Source of the DNA: Deltaproteobacteria bacterium
GTDB lineage: Bacteria > Desulfobacterota > Binatia > UBA9968
Reading direction: 5' to 3'
Length of the DNA: 64,000 bases
Assembly: GCA_009692615.1 (NCBI GenBank)
Contig: SHYW01000003.1
Span: forward strand, 26,816-90,815
Shown here in pieces: positions 8,594-17,098 of this stretch; positions within the stretch are counted from its first letter, which is position 1; each line of letters begins with the position of its first letter. The notes under the pieces were generated by a model. That model was not told where the DNA came from. It did not search any database and was given only the letters and a program-made list of their open reading frames with translations. Made by a program: the position numbers and the translations under genes.

Positions 8594-9592
8594 CTATGGC
8601 GGGGTGATTTCGATCAACACCGCTTCAGGGTCGGCGCCCCAGCGCAGCGGCAGCAGGATGCTGCCGAGGCCGCGCGAGACTACGAGCAGCGATTTGCCGA
8701 AGCTGAACAACCCTTCGTCGAGGCAGAAGCGGCTTTGGCGAATGATCGCCGGGCCGCTCGGTAAGCGAATTTGGCCGCCGTGGGTGTGGCCGGATAGCGT
8801 CAGCGGTATGCCGCGCGCTTCGGCTTCGTAAAAGTGGTCTGGGTTATGGGCCATCAGTAAGTGCGGCGGGCCGTGTTTGGCGAGCACTCGATCCCAGTCG
8901 GGTTTGCCCATGATCCGGTCGTCGATGCCGCCGAGGACGAAACTGCCGCCGCGATGATTAACTATCGTGCTGTCGTTTTTCAAAGTTTGAATGCCGATGG
9001 CGGCGAGATTGTTTCTCAGTTCTTCCGGGTTGCCGCCGAAGTAATCGTGGTTGCCGAAACAAAACCAAGCGCCCAACGGCGCGCGCGTGAGCGGCACCAA
9101 GGCGTCGAGAATTTTTACCACTTCGCTGACATGGCCGGTGACCAGATCGCCGCCGACGATGACCATGTCGGGTTGCAGTTGCATCAGTTCGTGGACGATG
9201 CGCCACAAGGTTTCCGGTTTCAAAAAAATCCCGGCATGAATATCGGTGATCAAGAGCACGCGCAGCGGCGCCAGGCTCTGGGGCCAGTCGGTGGGTGATA
9301 ATTTCGCTTCGGCGAGGGCGAAGTTCCGTTGCAATTGCCAACTGTAGGGATTCCACAGCGGATCGAGCAAGGGATAGCCGAAGCGCGAGATAAAAATATC
9401 GGCGTAGCGGTCGAAGAGCTTGATCAAGCCGCGATTGGGATTCATCAAGCGCCGTTCATTGCCGGTCATGACGCGCGGCGGGTCGAGTCGGCGGGTGCGC
9501 AGCGGAGCGGCGGACTCTTCCTGGATGTCGGTGGCTGCGAGCAAGCTCATGGCGGCCATTCTAAACCGTCGGGCCGGGGATTTCACCAGCAA
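8594..9592 (-). CDS. Metallophosphoesterase (YkuE/YaeI-like)
   Basis: A 332-residue calcineurin-like phosphoesterase. All metal motifs are present: DIHAG, GGDLVTG, GNHDYFGG, a mid His (LLMAHNPD) and SGHTHGGQ. The family uses a two-metal site to hydrolyse phosphodiesters or lipid-A-type phosphates; YkuE-like members are membrane-associated. The N-terminal 95 residues precede the catalytic domain and carry no clear signal peptide, so localisation is uncertain. Met codons at residues 12 and 15 are alternative starts. It is convergent with the fused hydrolase gene, and no functional link is evident. Confidence 0.88.
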   Translation of the reverse strand: MLVKSPARRFRMAAMSLLAATDIQEESAAPLRTRRLDPPRVMTGNERRLMNPNRGLIKLFDRYADIFISRFGYPLLDPLWNPYSWQLQRNFALAEAKLSPTDWPQSLAPLRVLLITDIHAGIFLKPETLWRIVHELMQLQPDMVIVGGDLVTGHVSEVVKILDALVPLTRAPLGAWFCFGNHDYFGGNPEELRNNLAAIGIQTLKNDSTIVNHRGGSFVLGGIDDRIMGKPDWDRVLAKHGPPHLLMAHNPDHFYEAEARGIPLTLSGHTHGGQIRLPSGPAIIRQSRFCLDEGLFSFGKSLLVVSRGLGSILLPLRWGADPEAVLIEITPP

Positions 9593-9705
9593 TTTGCGGA
9601 TCGCGTAATGTTGCCGATAATAAAAATGCCCATGATCTGAACCTGAGAGTTAGCTTAGATCCGATATCGGGGCAAATGGCGAGTTGGCAATTGGCCGTGA
9701 AACCA

Positions 9706-9733
9706 TTACATTGCCCTGAGAAGTTCGTATATT
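9706..9733 (+). promoter_or_regulatory. Candidate promoter for the 9760 binding-protein gene
   Basis: TTACAT at 9706-9711 and TATATT at 9728-9733 with a 16-base spacer, giving a start near 9740 ahead of the GGAG ribosome-binding site and ATG 9760. Visual match only. Confidence 0.4.
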
Positions 9734-9759
9734 CGCTCAAAGAAACTCTGGAGGAGCTC

Positions 9760-11379
9760 ATGAAGGAAAGAATTATTGCTGCGAGTTCAGGGCAACGGAT
9801 TGTCATGTCTCTGCTGACGCTTGTCGCTCTTGGCTTCGCGGCGATTTCCGTTTTGGCCGCCGAAGCGCCGCGCTCCGGTGGCGAATTGGTTTTTGCCGTC
9901 GGCGAAACGCCGCCGTCCTATGACGGCCATCGCGAGACGACTTTCGGCATGCTCCATCCGGTGGCGCCCCACTACAGCACGTTGCTGCGTTTCGATCCGC
10001 AGAATTATCCCAAGATCGTCGGCGATGTCGCCGAGAGCTGGTCGTTCTCACGCGACGGCATGACCGCGACCTTCAAGATTCGCAAGGGCATTAAATTCCA
10101 TGACGGCACGCCGCTGACGGCCCACGACGTCAAAGCGACTTACGATAAGATTATTTTTCCCGCCGAAGGAGTGGCGAGCGCGCGCAAGGCGTCCTACGCG
10201 ATGGTCGACAAGGTCGAGGCGCCGGACGATTTGACCGTGGTGTTCAAGCTCAAACATATCGCCGCGTCGTTCCTGGCCAATCTCGCGTCGCCGTGGAACT
10301 TTATCTACAGCGCGGCCAAGCTCAAGCAAGATCCGCGCTGGTATGAAAAAAACGTCATGGGTTCCGGGCCGTTTGTTTTTGTCGATCACGTCGCCGGTTC
10401 GCACTGGGTCGGCAAGAAAAATCTCAACTACTTTATGCCGGGGCGGCCCTATCTCGACGGCTTCAAGGCGGTGTTTATTCGCGACACTGCGCCGCGCATT
10501 GCCGCGATACGCAGCGGCCAAGCGCTGGTCGAGTTTCGCGGCTTCAATCCAGCGGCGCGCGATGATGTGGTCAAATCCTTGGGCGACAAAGCGGTGGTGC
10601 AAGAAAGCCCGTGGGCGTGTAATATCTTGGTCGCCTTCAACAATGAGAAGAAGCCCTTCAGCGATGTCCGTGTGCGGCGCGCTCTGACCCTGGCCATCGA
10701 CCGTAACGAGGCTTCGAAAGCGTTGGCGCAAATCTCGGTGATGAAATATGTCGGCGGCGTGTTTCGGCCGGGGTCGCAATTTGCTACGCCGCAAGCTGAG
10801 CTTAACAAACTGTCCGGGTTTGGCAAAAACATCGACGCGGCGCGCGCCGAAGCCAAGCGTTTGCTCAAAGAAGCCGGCGTGGCCGAAGGCTTTTCTTTCG
10901 TATTGAAGAACCGCAACGTCAAGGAGCCCTATGAAGTCACCGGCGTTTATTTGGTCGATCAGTGGCGCAAGATCGGTTTAAACGTGACCCATCAACCGCT
11001 CGAAGGCGGGCCGTACTTTAACGATCTACGCCAGGGCAATTTCGATGCCGGTGTCGACTTTGACTGCGAGTTCATGGACGAGCCGGATCTCTACTTGCTT
11101 AAATATTTGAGCAGCGACAAAAGTCCGGTCAACTACTCGCGCTACAAAGACCCGATGCTCGACGAACTCTACGAGCGCCAGAGCCGCATGCTCGATCTGC
11201 AAGACCGCTTGCCGATTATTAGGCAGATGGAAAAGCGTGCGATTGCCGAGCAGGCTTATCAGTTTCCGATTCTCTGGTGGCAGCGGGTCATTCCGCACAG
11301 CAATCGGCTCAAGGGTTGGAAGATTGGCCCGAGCCATTATGTCAATCAGGATTTGCGCGATGTTTGGCTAGGGCAGTGA
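9760..11379 (+). CDS. Family 5 (oligopeptide/nickel-type) ABC substrate-binding protein
   Basis: A 539-residue SBP_bac_5 protein. ATG 9760 follows GGAG and gives a signal peptide ending ...ISVLAAEA. The family pattern FSRDGMTATFKIRKGIKFHDGTPLTAHDV is unmistakable, as are VRRALTLAIDRNEA and the C-terminal repeat of W-rich strands. It binds peptides or other medium-sized ligands for a Dpp/Opp-like importer. Two permease genes follow directly on the same strand, so they form one transport unit. The ATPase genes (dppD/dppF type) are absent, so they must be supplied from elsewhere or the set is incomplete. Confidence 0.92.
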   Translation: MKERIIAASSGQRIVMSLLTLVALGFAAISVLAAEAPRSGGELVFAVGETPPSYDGHRETTFGMLHPVAPHYSTLLRFDPQNYPKIVGDVAESWSFSRDGMTATFKIRKGIKFHDGTPLTAHDVKATYDKIIFPAEGVASARKASYAMVDKVEAPDDLTVVFKLKHIAASFLANLASPWNFIYSAAKLKQDPRWYEKNVMGSGPFVFVDHVAGSHWVGKKNLNYFMPGRPYLDGFKAVFIRDTAPRIAAIRSGQALVEFRGFNPAARDDVVKSLGDKAVVQESPWACNILVAFNNEKKPFSDVRVRRALTLAIDRNEASKALAQISVMKYVGGVFRPGSQFATPQAELNKLSGFGKNIDAARAEAKRLLKEAGVAEGFSFVLKNRNVKEPYEVTGVYLVDQWRKIGLNVTHQPLEGGPYFNDLRQGNFDAGVDFDCEFMDEPDLYLLKYLSSDKSPVNYSRYKDPMLDELYERQSRMLDLQDRLPIIRQMEKRAIAEQAYQFPILWWQRVIPHSNRLKGWKIGPSHYVNQDLRDVWLGQ

Positions 11380-11390
11380 GGAACTAGATG

Positions 11391-11415
11391 TCAGTTGTCA
11401 GGAGTCAGTAGTCAG
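11391..11415. repeat. TCAGTAGTCAG-unit tandem (family F, copy 1)
   Basis: Tandem 7-8 base units TCAGTTG/TCAGGAG/TCAGTAG between the binding-protein and permease genes. A relative is at 40258-40286. Confidence 0.6.
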
Positions 11416-11444
11416 AAGTTCGCAGTGGGTTGGGGTTTTGTCGG

Positions 11445-12398
11445 ATGGGCAATTATATTGTTAAACGTTTGCTGTTGATGATTCCGACGTTGTTCGGCGT
11501 TGCCGTGGTGGTATTTTTTTTGTTGCGAGTGGCGCCGGGGGATATTGTCGAGCTGAAATACGCCGGCAGCGGCACCTTCGCACCCAAGGAAGCGCTCGAT
11601 CGCGAGCGCGCGCAGTTGGGTTTGGATAAGCCACTGGCGCAGCAGTTCGTGGTTTGGATCGCCGGCATCACGCGCTTCGACTTCGGCGATTCGATGTGGA
11701 CCGGCCGGCCGATCACCGACGAGATCAAGATTCGTTTGGAGTTAAGTTTAGAACTTGCGCTGATGGCGACTTTGGTCGCGGTCTTGATCGCGCTGCCCTG
11801 CGGCACGCTGGCGGCGCTCAAGCAGGATACTTGGGTCGACTATTTGGTGCGGATTTTTTCCATCGGTGGATTAGCCGTGCCGTCATTTTGGTTGGGTATC
11901 GTCATCATTCTTTTTTTCTTGATCGTCTTCAAATGGCTGCCGCCGCTGACTTTCACTTCTTTCTGGGTCGATCCCTGGGCCAATTTGACACAGCTGATTT
12001 GGCCGGCCCTTGCCGTCGGTTACCGCTATTCGGCGATGGCGACGCGCATGACGCGCTCGGCGGTTTTGGATGTGCTGCGCGAAGATTTCGTCCGTACCGC
12101 CCGCGCCAAGGGACTACGGGAAAATGCCGTCGTAGTCAAACATGCGCTGCGCAACGCGCTGTTGCCGATCGTCACCGTGATCGGTTTGGAGTTCGCCTTT
12201 CTGATCGGCGGTTTGGTGGTCACCGAGCAGGTGTTCAACTTGAACGGCATCGGTATGCTGTTCGTCGAATCGATCACGCATCGCGATTACACGATGACCC
12301 AGGCGCTGGTGCTGTTGGTTTCGTTTGCCTTTATCCTGATGAATTTTTTGATCGATCTGATGTACGCCTGGCTCGATCCGCGTATCCGTTACCAATGA
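11445..12398 (+). CDS. ABC transporter permease, DppB/OppB type
   Basis: A 317-residue inner-membrane protein starting MGNYIVKRLLLMIPTLFGV, the standard OppB/DppB start. It has six predicted membrane segments and the EAA-loop region VLREDFVRTARAKGLRENAVVVKHALRNALLPI that contacts the ATPase. It forms one half of the translocation pore with the following gene. The ATG at 11445 is preferred over an upstream codon because it starts exactly at the family N-terminus. It lies 65 bases after the binding protein, with a family F repeat between them. Confidence 0.93.
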   Translation: MGNYIVKRLLLMIPTLFGVAVVVFFLLRVAPGDIVELKYAGSGTFAPKEALDRERAQLGLDKPLAQQFVVWIAGITRFDFGDSMWTGRPITDEIKIRLELSLELALMATLVAVLIALPCGTLAALKQDTWVDYLVRIFSIGGLAVPSFWLGIVIILFFLIVFKWLPPLTFTSFWVDPWANLTQLIWPALAVGYRYSAMATRMTRSAVLDVLREDFVRTARAKGLRENAVVVKHALRNALLPIVTVIGLEFAFLIGGLVVTEQVFNLNGIGMLFVESITHRDYTMTQALVLLVSFAFILMNFLIDLMYAWLDPRIRYQ

Positions 12399-12420
12399 CA
12401 TCGCTGCCGAGTCCGACATC

Positions 12421-13284
12421 GTGACGCGTTTCGCTGCGCAAAAATGGCTCGCCGGCGCATGCTACTTTGGCTCGCGCTGGCCCCTCGGTGGCGCTGGCGC
12501 GTTGATCATCGTCCTGATGCTGTTAGCGGCCATGTTGGCGCATCTGTTGGCGCCCTTCGATCCTCTCGATACCGACTACGGCGCCATGCTCCAAGCGCCC
12601 GGCGCCAAGCATTGGTTTGGCACCGACTCTTTCGGCCGCGATCTTCTCTCGCGGGTTCTGTTTGGCGCCCGCACGGCGTTGTTGGTGGGCTTTTGCTCGT
12701 CGTTTTTCGCCACCAGCGCCGGCGCGGTGATCGGCGCGACCTGCGCCTACTTCGGCGGTCGGGTCGATCTCTTGATGCAGCGCTTGATGGATATTTTACT
12801 TTCGTTTCCGTTGATCGTTTTAGCCTTGGTGGTGGTGTCGATCATGGGTTCGGGGATCTCGAACGTGATCATCGCGATCTCGGTGCCGATGATTCCGCGC
12901 GCCGCATTGGTCGTGCGCAGCAGCGCTTTGGCGTTGCGCCAAATGCTCTTCGTCGAAGCTGCGCTGACCCTCGGCGCCAGCCATGGACGGATTATTTTTC
13001 GCCATATGCTGCCCAATGTATTGGCGCCCTACCTGATCATGCTGACGGCATTTCTCGGTCAGGCGATTCTTTTGGAAGCGTCGCTTTCTTTTCTCGGTTT
13101 GGGCGTCGCTGAGCCGACGGCGGCGTGGGGCTTGATGTTGCGCGGCGCGGCGGTGGAGTTCGCCGAGCGCGCGCCTTGGCTGGCGCTATTTCCCGGACTG
13201 GCGATCAGTCTGGCGGTGTTCGCTTTCAATGTTTTGGGCGATTCGCTGCGCGATGCCCTCGATCCCAAGTTGCGCCTACCTTAG
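12421..13284 (+). CDS. ABC transporter permease, DppC/OppC type
   Basis: A 287-residue inner-membrane protein from GTG 12421. It has the DppC features HWFGTDSFGRDLLSRVLFGA, the EAA loop (MLFVEAALTLGASHGRIIFRH) and a C-terminal LGDSLRDALDPKLR. It pairs with the preceding DppB-type permease, separated by 22 bases. No ABC ATPase follows; the next genes are minus-strand genes of unknown function. Confidence 0.93.
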   Translation: MTRFAAQKWLAGACYFGSRWPLGGAGALIIVLMLLAAMLAHLLAPFDPLDTDYGAMLQAPGAKHWFGTDSFGRDLLSRVLFGARTALLVGFCSSFFATSAGAVIGATCAYFGGRVDLLMQRLMDILLSFPLIVLALVVVSIMGSGISNVIIAISVPMIPRAALVVRSSALALRQMLFVEAALTLGASHGRIIFRHMLPNVLAPYLIMLTAFLGQAILLEASLSFLGLGVAEPTAAWGLMLRGAAVEFAERAPWLALFPGLAISLAVFAFNVLGDSLRDALDPKLRLP

Positions 13285-13344
13285 CGAGAATCGGTGCTGC
13301 GATACGATATCGTTGAGTTACGATCTTAACTTGAAGCTGAGCCG

Positions 13345-13947
13345 CTATTTGCCGTTTCGCCATGGATCTGAGCCCACCGGTGCGCTGCGGCCTTCGTAGA
13401 AACGCTTTTGCAGTTTGTAGAGATCGGGGATGGTCATCAGTTCGTTGTGGGTTTTGCCATCGCTGGCGGTGAATTCAAATACGACGCGGCGAGCGTCTTT
13501 AGAAATCTTTACCAGCTGGCCTTTCTGGCCGTCAACCAACCGGCCGATGGTGCGGAGCATTTCAGCTAAGCTGTGAATGTCGGGAAGTTTGCCGGCGGTA
13601 AAGCGCCGGCTGATGCCGATGTCATCAATCCGGTTTATATCTTCGGCTGCGTATCGCTGGTTGAATTCGACGCTTGCCGTTAGCCCTTTCTGGCCGAGCG
13701 CGGTGACGTCGCGGCTGAGGAAATCGGCGCAAAATTCTTTTAGACCTTTGCGCTGGGGCGTGGGCTGGCGCGCGTCCAGTCGACTCTTCGCGCATCGGCC
13801 GCTGACGACAAACGTCTCGCCGTGAAATTTAATCTCAACGGTGTCGGGAAATAAATCGGCGAGATCCTGGCCGATGACGCGTAGCGCCCGAGCAAAAGTT
13901 CCTGGCGTCGTCGAGGTTAATATTTTGAACGATTGGGCGAGTCTCAT
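13345..13947 (-). CDS. Unknown protein, member A of a tandem paralog pair
   Basis: A 200-residue, probably cytoplasmic protein of no family I recognise. It has no signal peptide or membrane segment. It clearly resembles the next upstream gene (14017-14574): shared blocks are ARALRxIGQDLxDLxP near the N-terminus, a central YxAExI, then LRTIGxxxDxxxGxLVKIxKD and VVFE, and a final LxxLQ. These suggest a compact alpha/beta domain with a conserved LVKI.KD strand-turn. The two genes are probably co-transcribed, with 69 bases between them. Function unknown. Confidence 0.75.
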   Translation of the reverse strand: MRLAQSFKILTSTTPGTFARALRVIGQDLADLFPDTVEIKFHGETFVVSGRCAKSRLDARQPTPQRKGLKEFCADFLSRDVTALGQKGLTASVEFNQRYAAEDINRIDDIGISRRFTAGKLPDIHSLAEMLRTIGRLVDGQKGQLVKISKDARRVVFEFTASDGKTHNELMTIPDLYKLQKRFYEGRSAPVGSDPWRNGK

Positions 13948-14016
13948 ATTGACTTAAGATCGGCGTGTTTGACCCTGACTTAAGTCAAATAGCTTGTTTT
14001 TTGGTTGGTGTTGGAA

Positions 14017-14574
14017 TCACACCCCGTCAGGATTGGCGGCGGCGGTTTCAATGTCGCTACGTTCGGTGGTGTAGCCGCTTTGTAGGCGATACAGCTCAGT
14101 GTTGTCGAGTTCGACCTTGTGCGGGGTAATGTCGGTATCGCAGTACTCGAAGACGACGTGATGGAGGTCTTTATAGATTTTCACGAGCCGGCCGAGATGG
14201 CTATCGATGACCTTGCCGATGGTGCGCAGCCGTTCGCCGAGGCTATAAATTTCCGGCATGCCGCCGTCGCCAACTCGGCACTGATTGCCGCGCTTGTAGA
14301 TCTCGTCGATACTCTCCGCGTTGTAACTGCGCGAGAACGGCACTAGGTCGAGATCGGCTTCAGGCGTGTGATGGTTGAGAAGCTTGGCGCCCAACCTTCT
14401 GAGCCCGGCCCAGCCGCTGGATTCTAGGGCTTCGAGCCGAGTGCGATTGCACATGCCGCGGGCGATAAAGTCGTCGCCTTCAGGCTCGATGGTCACGCTT
14501 TCGGGCAGTAAATCGGAAAGATCTTGACCGATGGCGCGTAACGCTCGCGCGTAGTAACCGGGAAATTGTTCCAT
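14017..14574 (-). CDS. Unknown protein, member B of a tandem paralog pair
   Basis: A 185-residue paralog of the downstream gene at 13345-13947, with the same ordered blocks (ARALRAIGQDLSDLLPESV, PEIYSLGERLRTIGKVID, GRLVKIYKDLHHVVFEY). ATG 14574 has AAGGAG at the right distance (7 bases); a TTG directly before it is a less likely start. Divergence outside the blocks is high, so the duplication is old or selection differs between copies. No homology to a known function is evident. Confidence 0.75.
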   Translation of the reverse strand: MEQFPGYYARALRAIGQDLSDLLPESVTIEPEGDDFIARGMCNRTRLEALESSGWAGLRRLGAKLLNHHTPEADLDLVPFSRSYNAESIDEIYKRGNQCRVGDGGMPEIYSLGERLRTIGKVIDSHLGRLVKIYKDLHHVVFEYCDTDITPHKVELDNTELYRLQSGYTTERSDIETAAANPDGV

Positions 14575-14705
14575 CAACTTGCTCCTTCTATTCGATATTA
14601 TGATTCAACGAGGATTTTGGCACAATCAATAATTCCAGCGCGCCGAGGAATCCGGGGTCCATGCGAAGAATATCGGCCCGCACCTGTTGGATCCGTATTA
14701 AGTTC

Positions 14706-14732
14706 TTGACCCGCCGATGCCTAGCGTACTAA
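14706..14732 (+). promoter_or_regulatory. Weak candidate promoter for the bicupin gene at 14788
   Basis: TTGACC at 14706-14711 and TACTAA at 14727-14732 with a short 15-base spacer; TAAAAA at 14730 would give an 18-base spacer. It lies in the 213-base divergent gap, which is AT-richer than its surroundings. Confidence 0.3.
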
Positions 14733-14787
14733 AAACTAGCTAAACGTCAACAAAAAAATTGATATTTAGAGAGAGGTAACGGCAAAC

Positions 14788-15888
14788 ATGGCAGATGCAG
14801 GAAGTTTGAAAACCTTAAGCAAGGCGGGTAATGAGCTCGGCGCCAAGACGACGTACCAGTTGTTTCTCGAAAAAGAAGCGCTTCCGGCGCTACGCGGCTT
14901 TCACATTGACGATATCAATACGGTGGAACTCCATTCCTGGGCCCGGTTTGACGGGCGCGGCGTGTTTCTCAATCTTGACGGTTCGGAGGGTGTCAACGAT
15001 TGCTACATCGTCGAGATCGCCCCAGGAAAATCGCTGGCGCCGCAGCGTCATATGTTCGAGGAGCTGGTTTACGTCGTCAGCGGCCACGGCGCGACGACTG
15101 TGTGGCAGGAGGGCGGTAAAAAACAAACTTTTGAATGGGGCCAAGGCGCATTGTTTTCGCCGCCGCTCAATGCCAGCTATCAGCATTTCAACGGCGCCGG
15201 CGACAAACCGGTGCGCTTGTTGGCGATGACCAACGCGCCGACCGTGCTCAATCTCTACCACAACATCGACTTCGTCTTTAATTGCGATTACCGCTTCACC
15301 GACCGCTATGCCGGCGAGGAGGATTTTTTTAACGGTGTGGCGAAGATTCCCGGCGCTGGGTTCCACGACACCAACTTCATCCGCGATGTGCGCGCTTATG
15401 AATTGCCGGACCGCAACGACCGCGGCGCTGGCGGCAAGATGTTGATGATCGAGATGTCGAACAACGTCATGTCGGCGCATATCTCGCAGTTCCCCGTGGC
15501 GACCTACAAGAAGGCCCACCGCCACGGCGCCGGCGCCCATGTGATTATCCTCAAGGGCGAAGGGTTCTCGATGGTGTGGAAAGAAGGCGAGGACATCAAG
15601 CGCTACAGCTGGAGCCCCGGCAGTTTGATGGTGCCGCCCGAACGTAGCTTTCATCAACACTTCAACGTCGGCGCCGAGCCGGCGCGTTACCTGGCGCTGA
15701 AACCGTTTAGCAGCCGCAAATTTCCCGGCCTGCGCAAACAATGGGGCACTTCGGAAAGCGTCAAGTTGGGCGGCGATCAAATCGAATATGAAGACGAGGC
15801 GCCGCTGATTCGCGCGACTTTCGAAGAAGAACTCGCCAAGCGCGGCGTCACGAGTCGGATGGGGCCGGTTTACAAGGCGGCGAGCTGA
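14788..15888 (+). CDS. Bicupin protein, possible metal-dependent dioxygenase or isomerase
   Basis: A 366-residue cytoplasmic protein with two cupin barrels. Cupin 1 (about residues 75-155) has QRHMFEELVYVVSG and the distal YQHFN. Cupin 2 (about 240-310) has HRHGAGAHVIILKGEG and FHQHFN. Both barrels keep the two-histidine plus glutamate or histidine ligand patterns for one metal each. Bicupins of this kind include oxalate decarboxylases and ring-cleaving dioxygenases; this one matches none closely enough to name a reaction. It sits upstream of an NMT1-type binding protein and a gentisate-dioxygenase-like bicupin, which suggests aromatic acid metabolism. Confidence 0.8.
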   Translation: MADAGSLKTLSKAGNELGAKTTYQLFLEKEALPALRGFHIDDINTVELHSWARFDGRGVFLNLDGSEGVNDCYIVEIAPGKSLAPQRHMFEELVYVVSGHGATTVWQEGGKKQTFEWGQGALFSPPLNASYQHFNGAGDKPVRLLAMTNAPTVLNLYHNIDFVFNCDYRFTDRYAGEEDFFNGVAKIPGAGFHDTNFIRDVRAYELPDRNDRGAGGKMLMIEMSNNVMSAHISQFPVATYKKAHRHGAGAHVIILKGEGFSMVWKEGEDIKRYSWSPGSLMVPPERSFHQHFNVGAEPARYLALKPFSSRKFPGLRKQWGTSESVKLGGDQIEYEDEAPLIRATFEEELAKRGVTSRMGPVYKAAS

Positions 15889-15910
15889 ATTGTGGATCAC
15901 CGGGCTGTTT

Positions 15911-15992
15911 TACCACGAAGGACACGAAGTGCACGAAGCTCGGAGATTGAAATTTGCGAATCCTTCGTGGAGCATCGTGTCCTTCGTGGTGA
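15911..15992. repeat. CACGAAG-unit palindrome (family A, copy 3)
   Basis: TACCACGAAGGACACGAAG on the left mirrors CGTGTCCTTCGTGGT on the right. It occupies most of the gap between the bicupin and binding-protein genes. Confidence 0.8.
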
Positions 15993-16033
15993 GTAATCTT
16001 CTGCACGCTTGGCACTAGCGGATGGATGTTTAC

Positions 16034-16993
16034 ATGAAATCGTTAATTCTATTTTTCTGTTTTCTCACGTTGAGTGTTGTTCCTCAGTCGGTCGAAGGCG
16101 CGGACAAGACGCGCATCGCGGTGACCAACTTTAACATGACCTTTTTGCCCACCGGCGTGGCGCTCAAACGAGGCTTTTTCAAAGATGAAGGTCTCGAGGT
16201 TGAGATCATCCGCATGAACACGCCGACAACATTGGCAGCAATGACCACCGGGGAAGTCGGTTACACGCTCTTATTCGGCTCCATTGTGCGTGCGGCACTG
16301 CGCGGCATGCCGATTCGTGCCCTGGCGAGTCTGATCGATAGTCCGACTTATGCGCTGATATCTCGGCCGGAGTACAAGTCGGTCAAAGAACTTAAAGCCA
16401 AGACTATTGGCATCGCCAACTTCGGCGGCACCGATGAAGTCTTGTCGCGCTTGATCTTTCGCAAGCAAGGTCTCGACGACAAGGAGATAAAATTTCTCGC
16501 CCTCGGTCCGGACCGTGCGCGCTTGGCGGCGTTGAAAGAAGGGATCATCGACGTGGCGATCATTTCACCGCCCGGCGACACCATCGGCCGGCAAATGGGC
16601 TTCAACGTGTTGACCCGGGCTTATGAGAATTTCACCTTTCCGTTTAGCGGCGTCGGGACAACGACGAAACTGCTGAAGGATCGGCCCCAGGAAGTCAGAA
16701 AAATGACCAAGGCGCTAGTGCGCGCCAACCGATTGATCCGTGACGACAAGGAAAGTGCCGTGCGCGTGCTGATCGAGTGGGCCGGGTTAGAACGTGATCA
16801 CGCAATCGCGTCTTGGGACTCGACATGGAAAGTACTTAGCCCAGACGGAACCATACCGGCCGAGGGCATGAAGCTCTTACTCGACCAAGCCAAGAGCGAA
16901 ATGAAGCTGACCCGCGACGTGCCTATCAGCGAGATCGTCGACCCCGCGCCGTTGCAAGACGTGCAGCGCGAGCTGGGAATAAGAAGACCCTAG
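16034..16993 (+). CDS. NMT1/THI5-type ABC substrate-binding protein
   Basis: A 319-residue binding protein. From ATG 16034 the signal peptide is MKSLILFFCFLTLSVVPQSVEG; an ATG 12 bases upstream is also possible. The mature part has FLPTGVALKRGFFKDEGLEVEI, the lobe-I segment LAAMTTGEVGYTLLF, and VKELKAKTIGIANFGGTDEVL. It lies between the two bicupin genes on the same strand, so its ligand may be the substrate of those enzymes (inference). There is no permease or ATPase alongside. Confidence 0.85.
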   Translation: MKSLILFFCFLTLSVVPQSVEGADKTRIAVTNFNMTFLPTGVALKRGFFKDEGLEVEIIRMNTPTTLAAMTTGEVGYTLLFGSIVRAALRGMPIRALASLIDSPTYALISRPEYKSVKELKAKTIGIANFGGTDEVLSRLIFRKQGLDDKEIKFLALGPDRARLAALKEGIIDVAIISPPGDTIGRQMGFNVLTRAYENFTFPFSGVGTTTKLLKDRPQEVRKMTKALVRANRLIRDDKESAVRVLIEWAGLERDHAIASWDSTWKVLSPDGTIPAEGMKLLLDQAKSEMKLTRDVPISEIVDPAPLQDVQRELGIRRP

Positions 16994-17027
16994 AGATCTC
17001 AGCAGAAGCGTCGGCCTCGGAAGTTTT

Positions 17028-17055
17028 ACCGCAAAGAACGCAAAGTACGCAAAAC
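17028..17055. repeat. CGCAAAG-unit tandem (family B, copy 2)
   Basis: ACCGCAAAGAACGCAAAGTA and a further GCAAAAC unit, 9-base periodicity, directly upstream of the next gene's ribosome-binding site. Confidence 0.7.
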
Positions 17056-17098
17056 ATATAATTGGGAATTGTTTTCGCGCCGTGTAAGGGAGCAGAAA

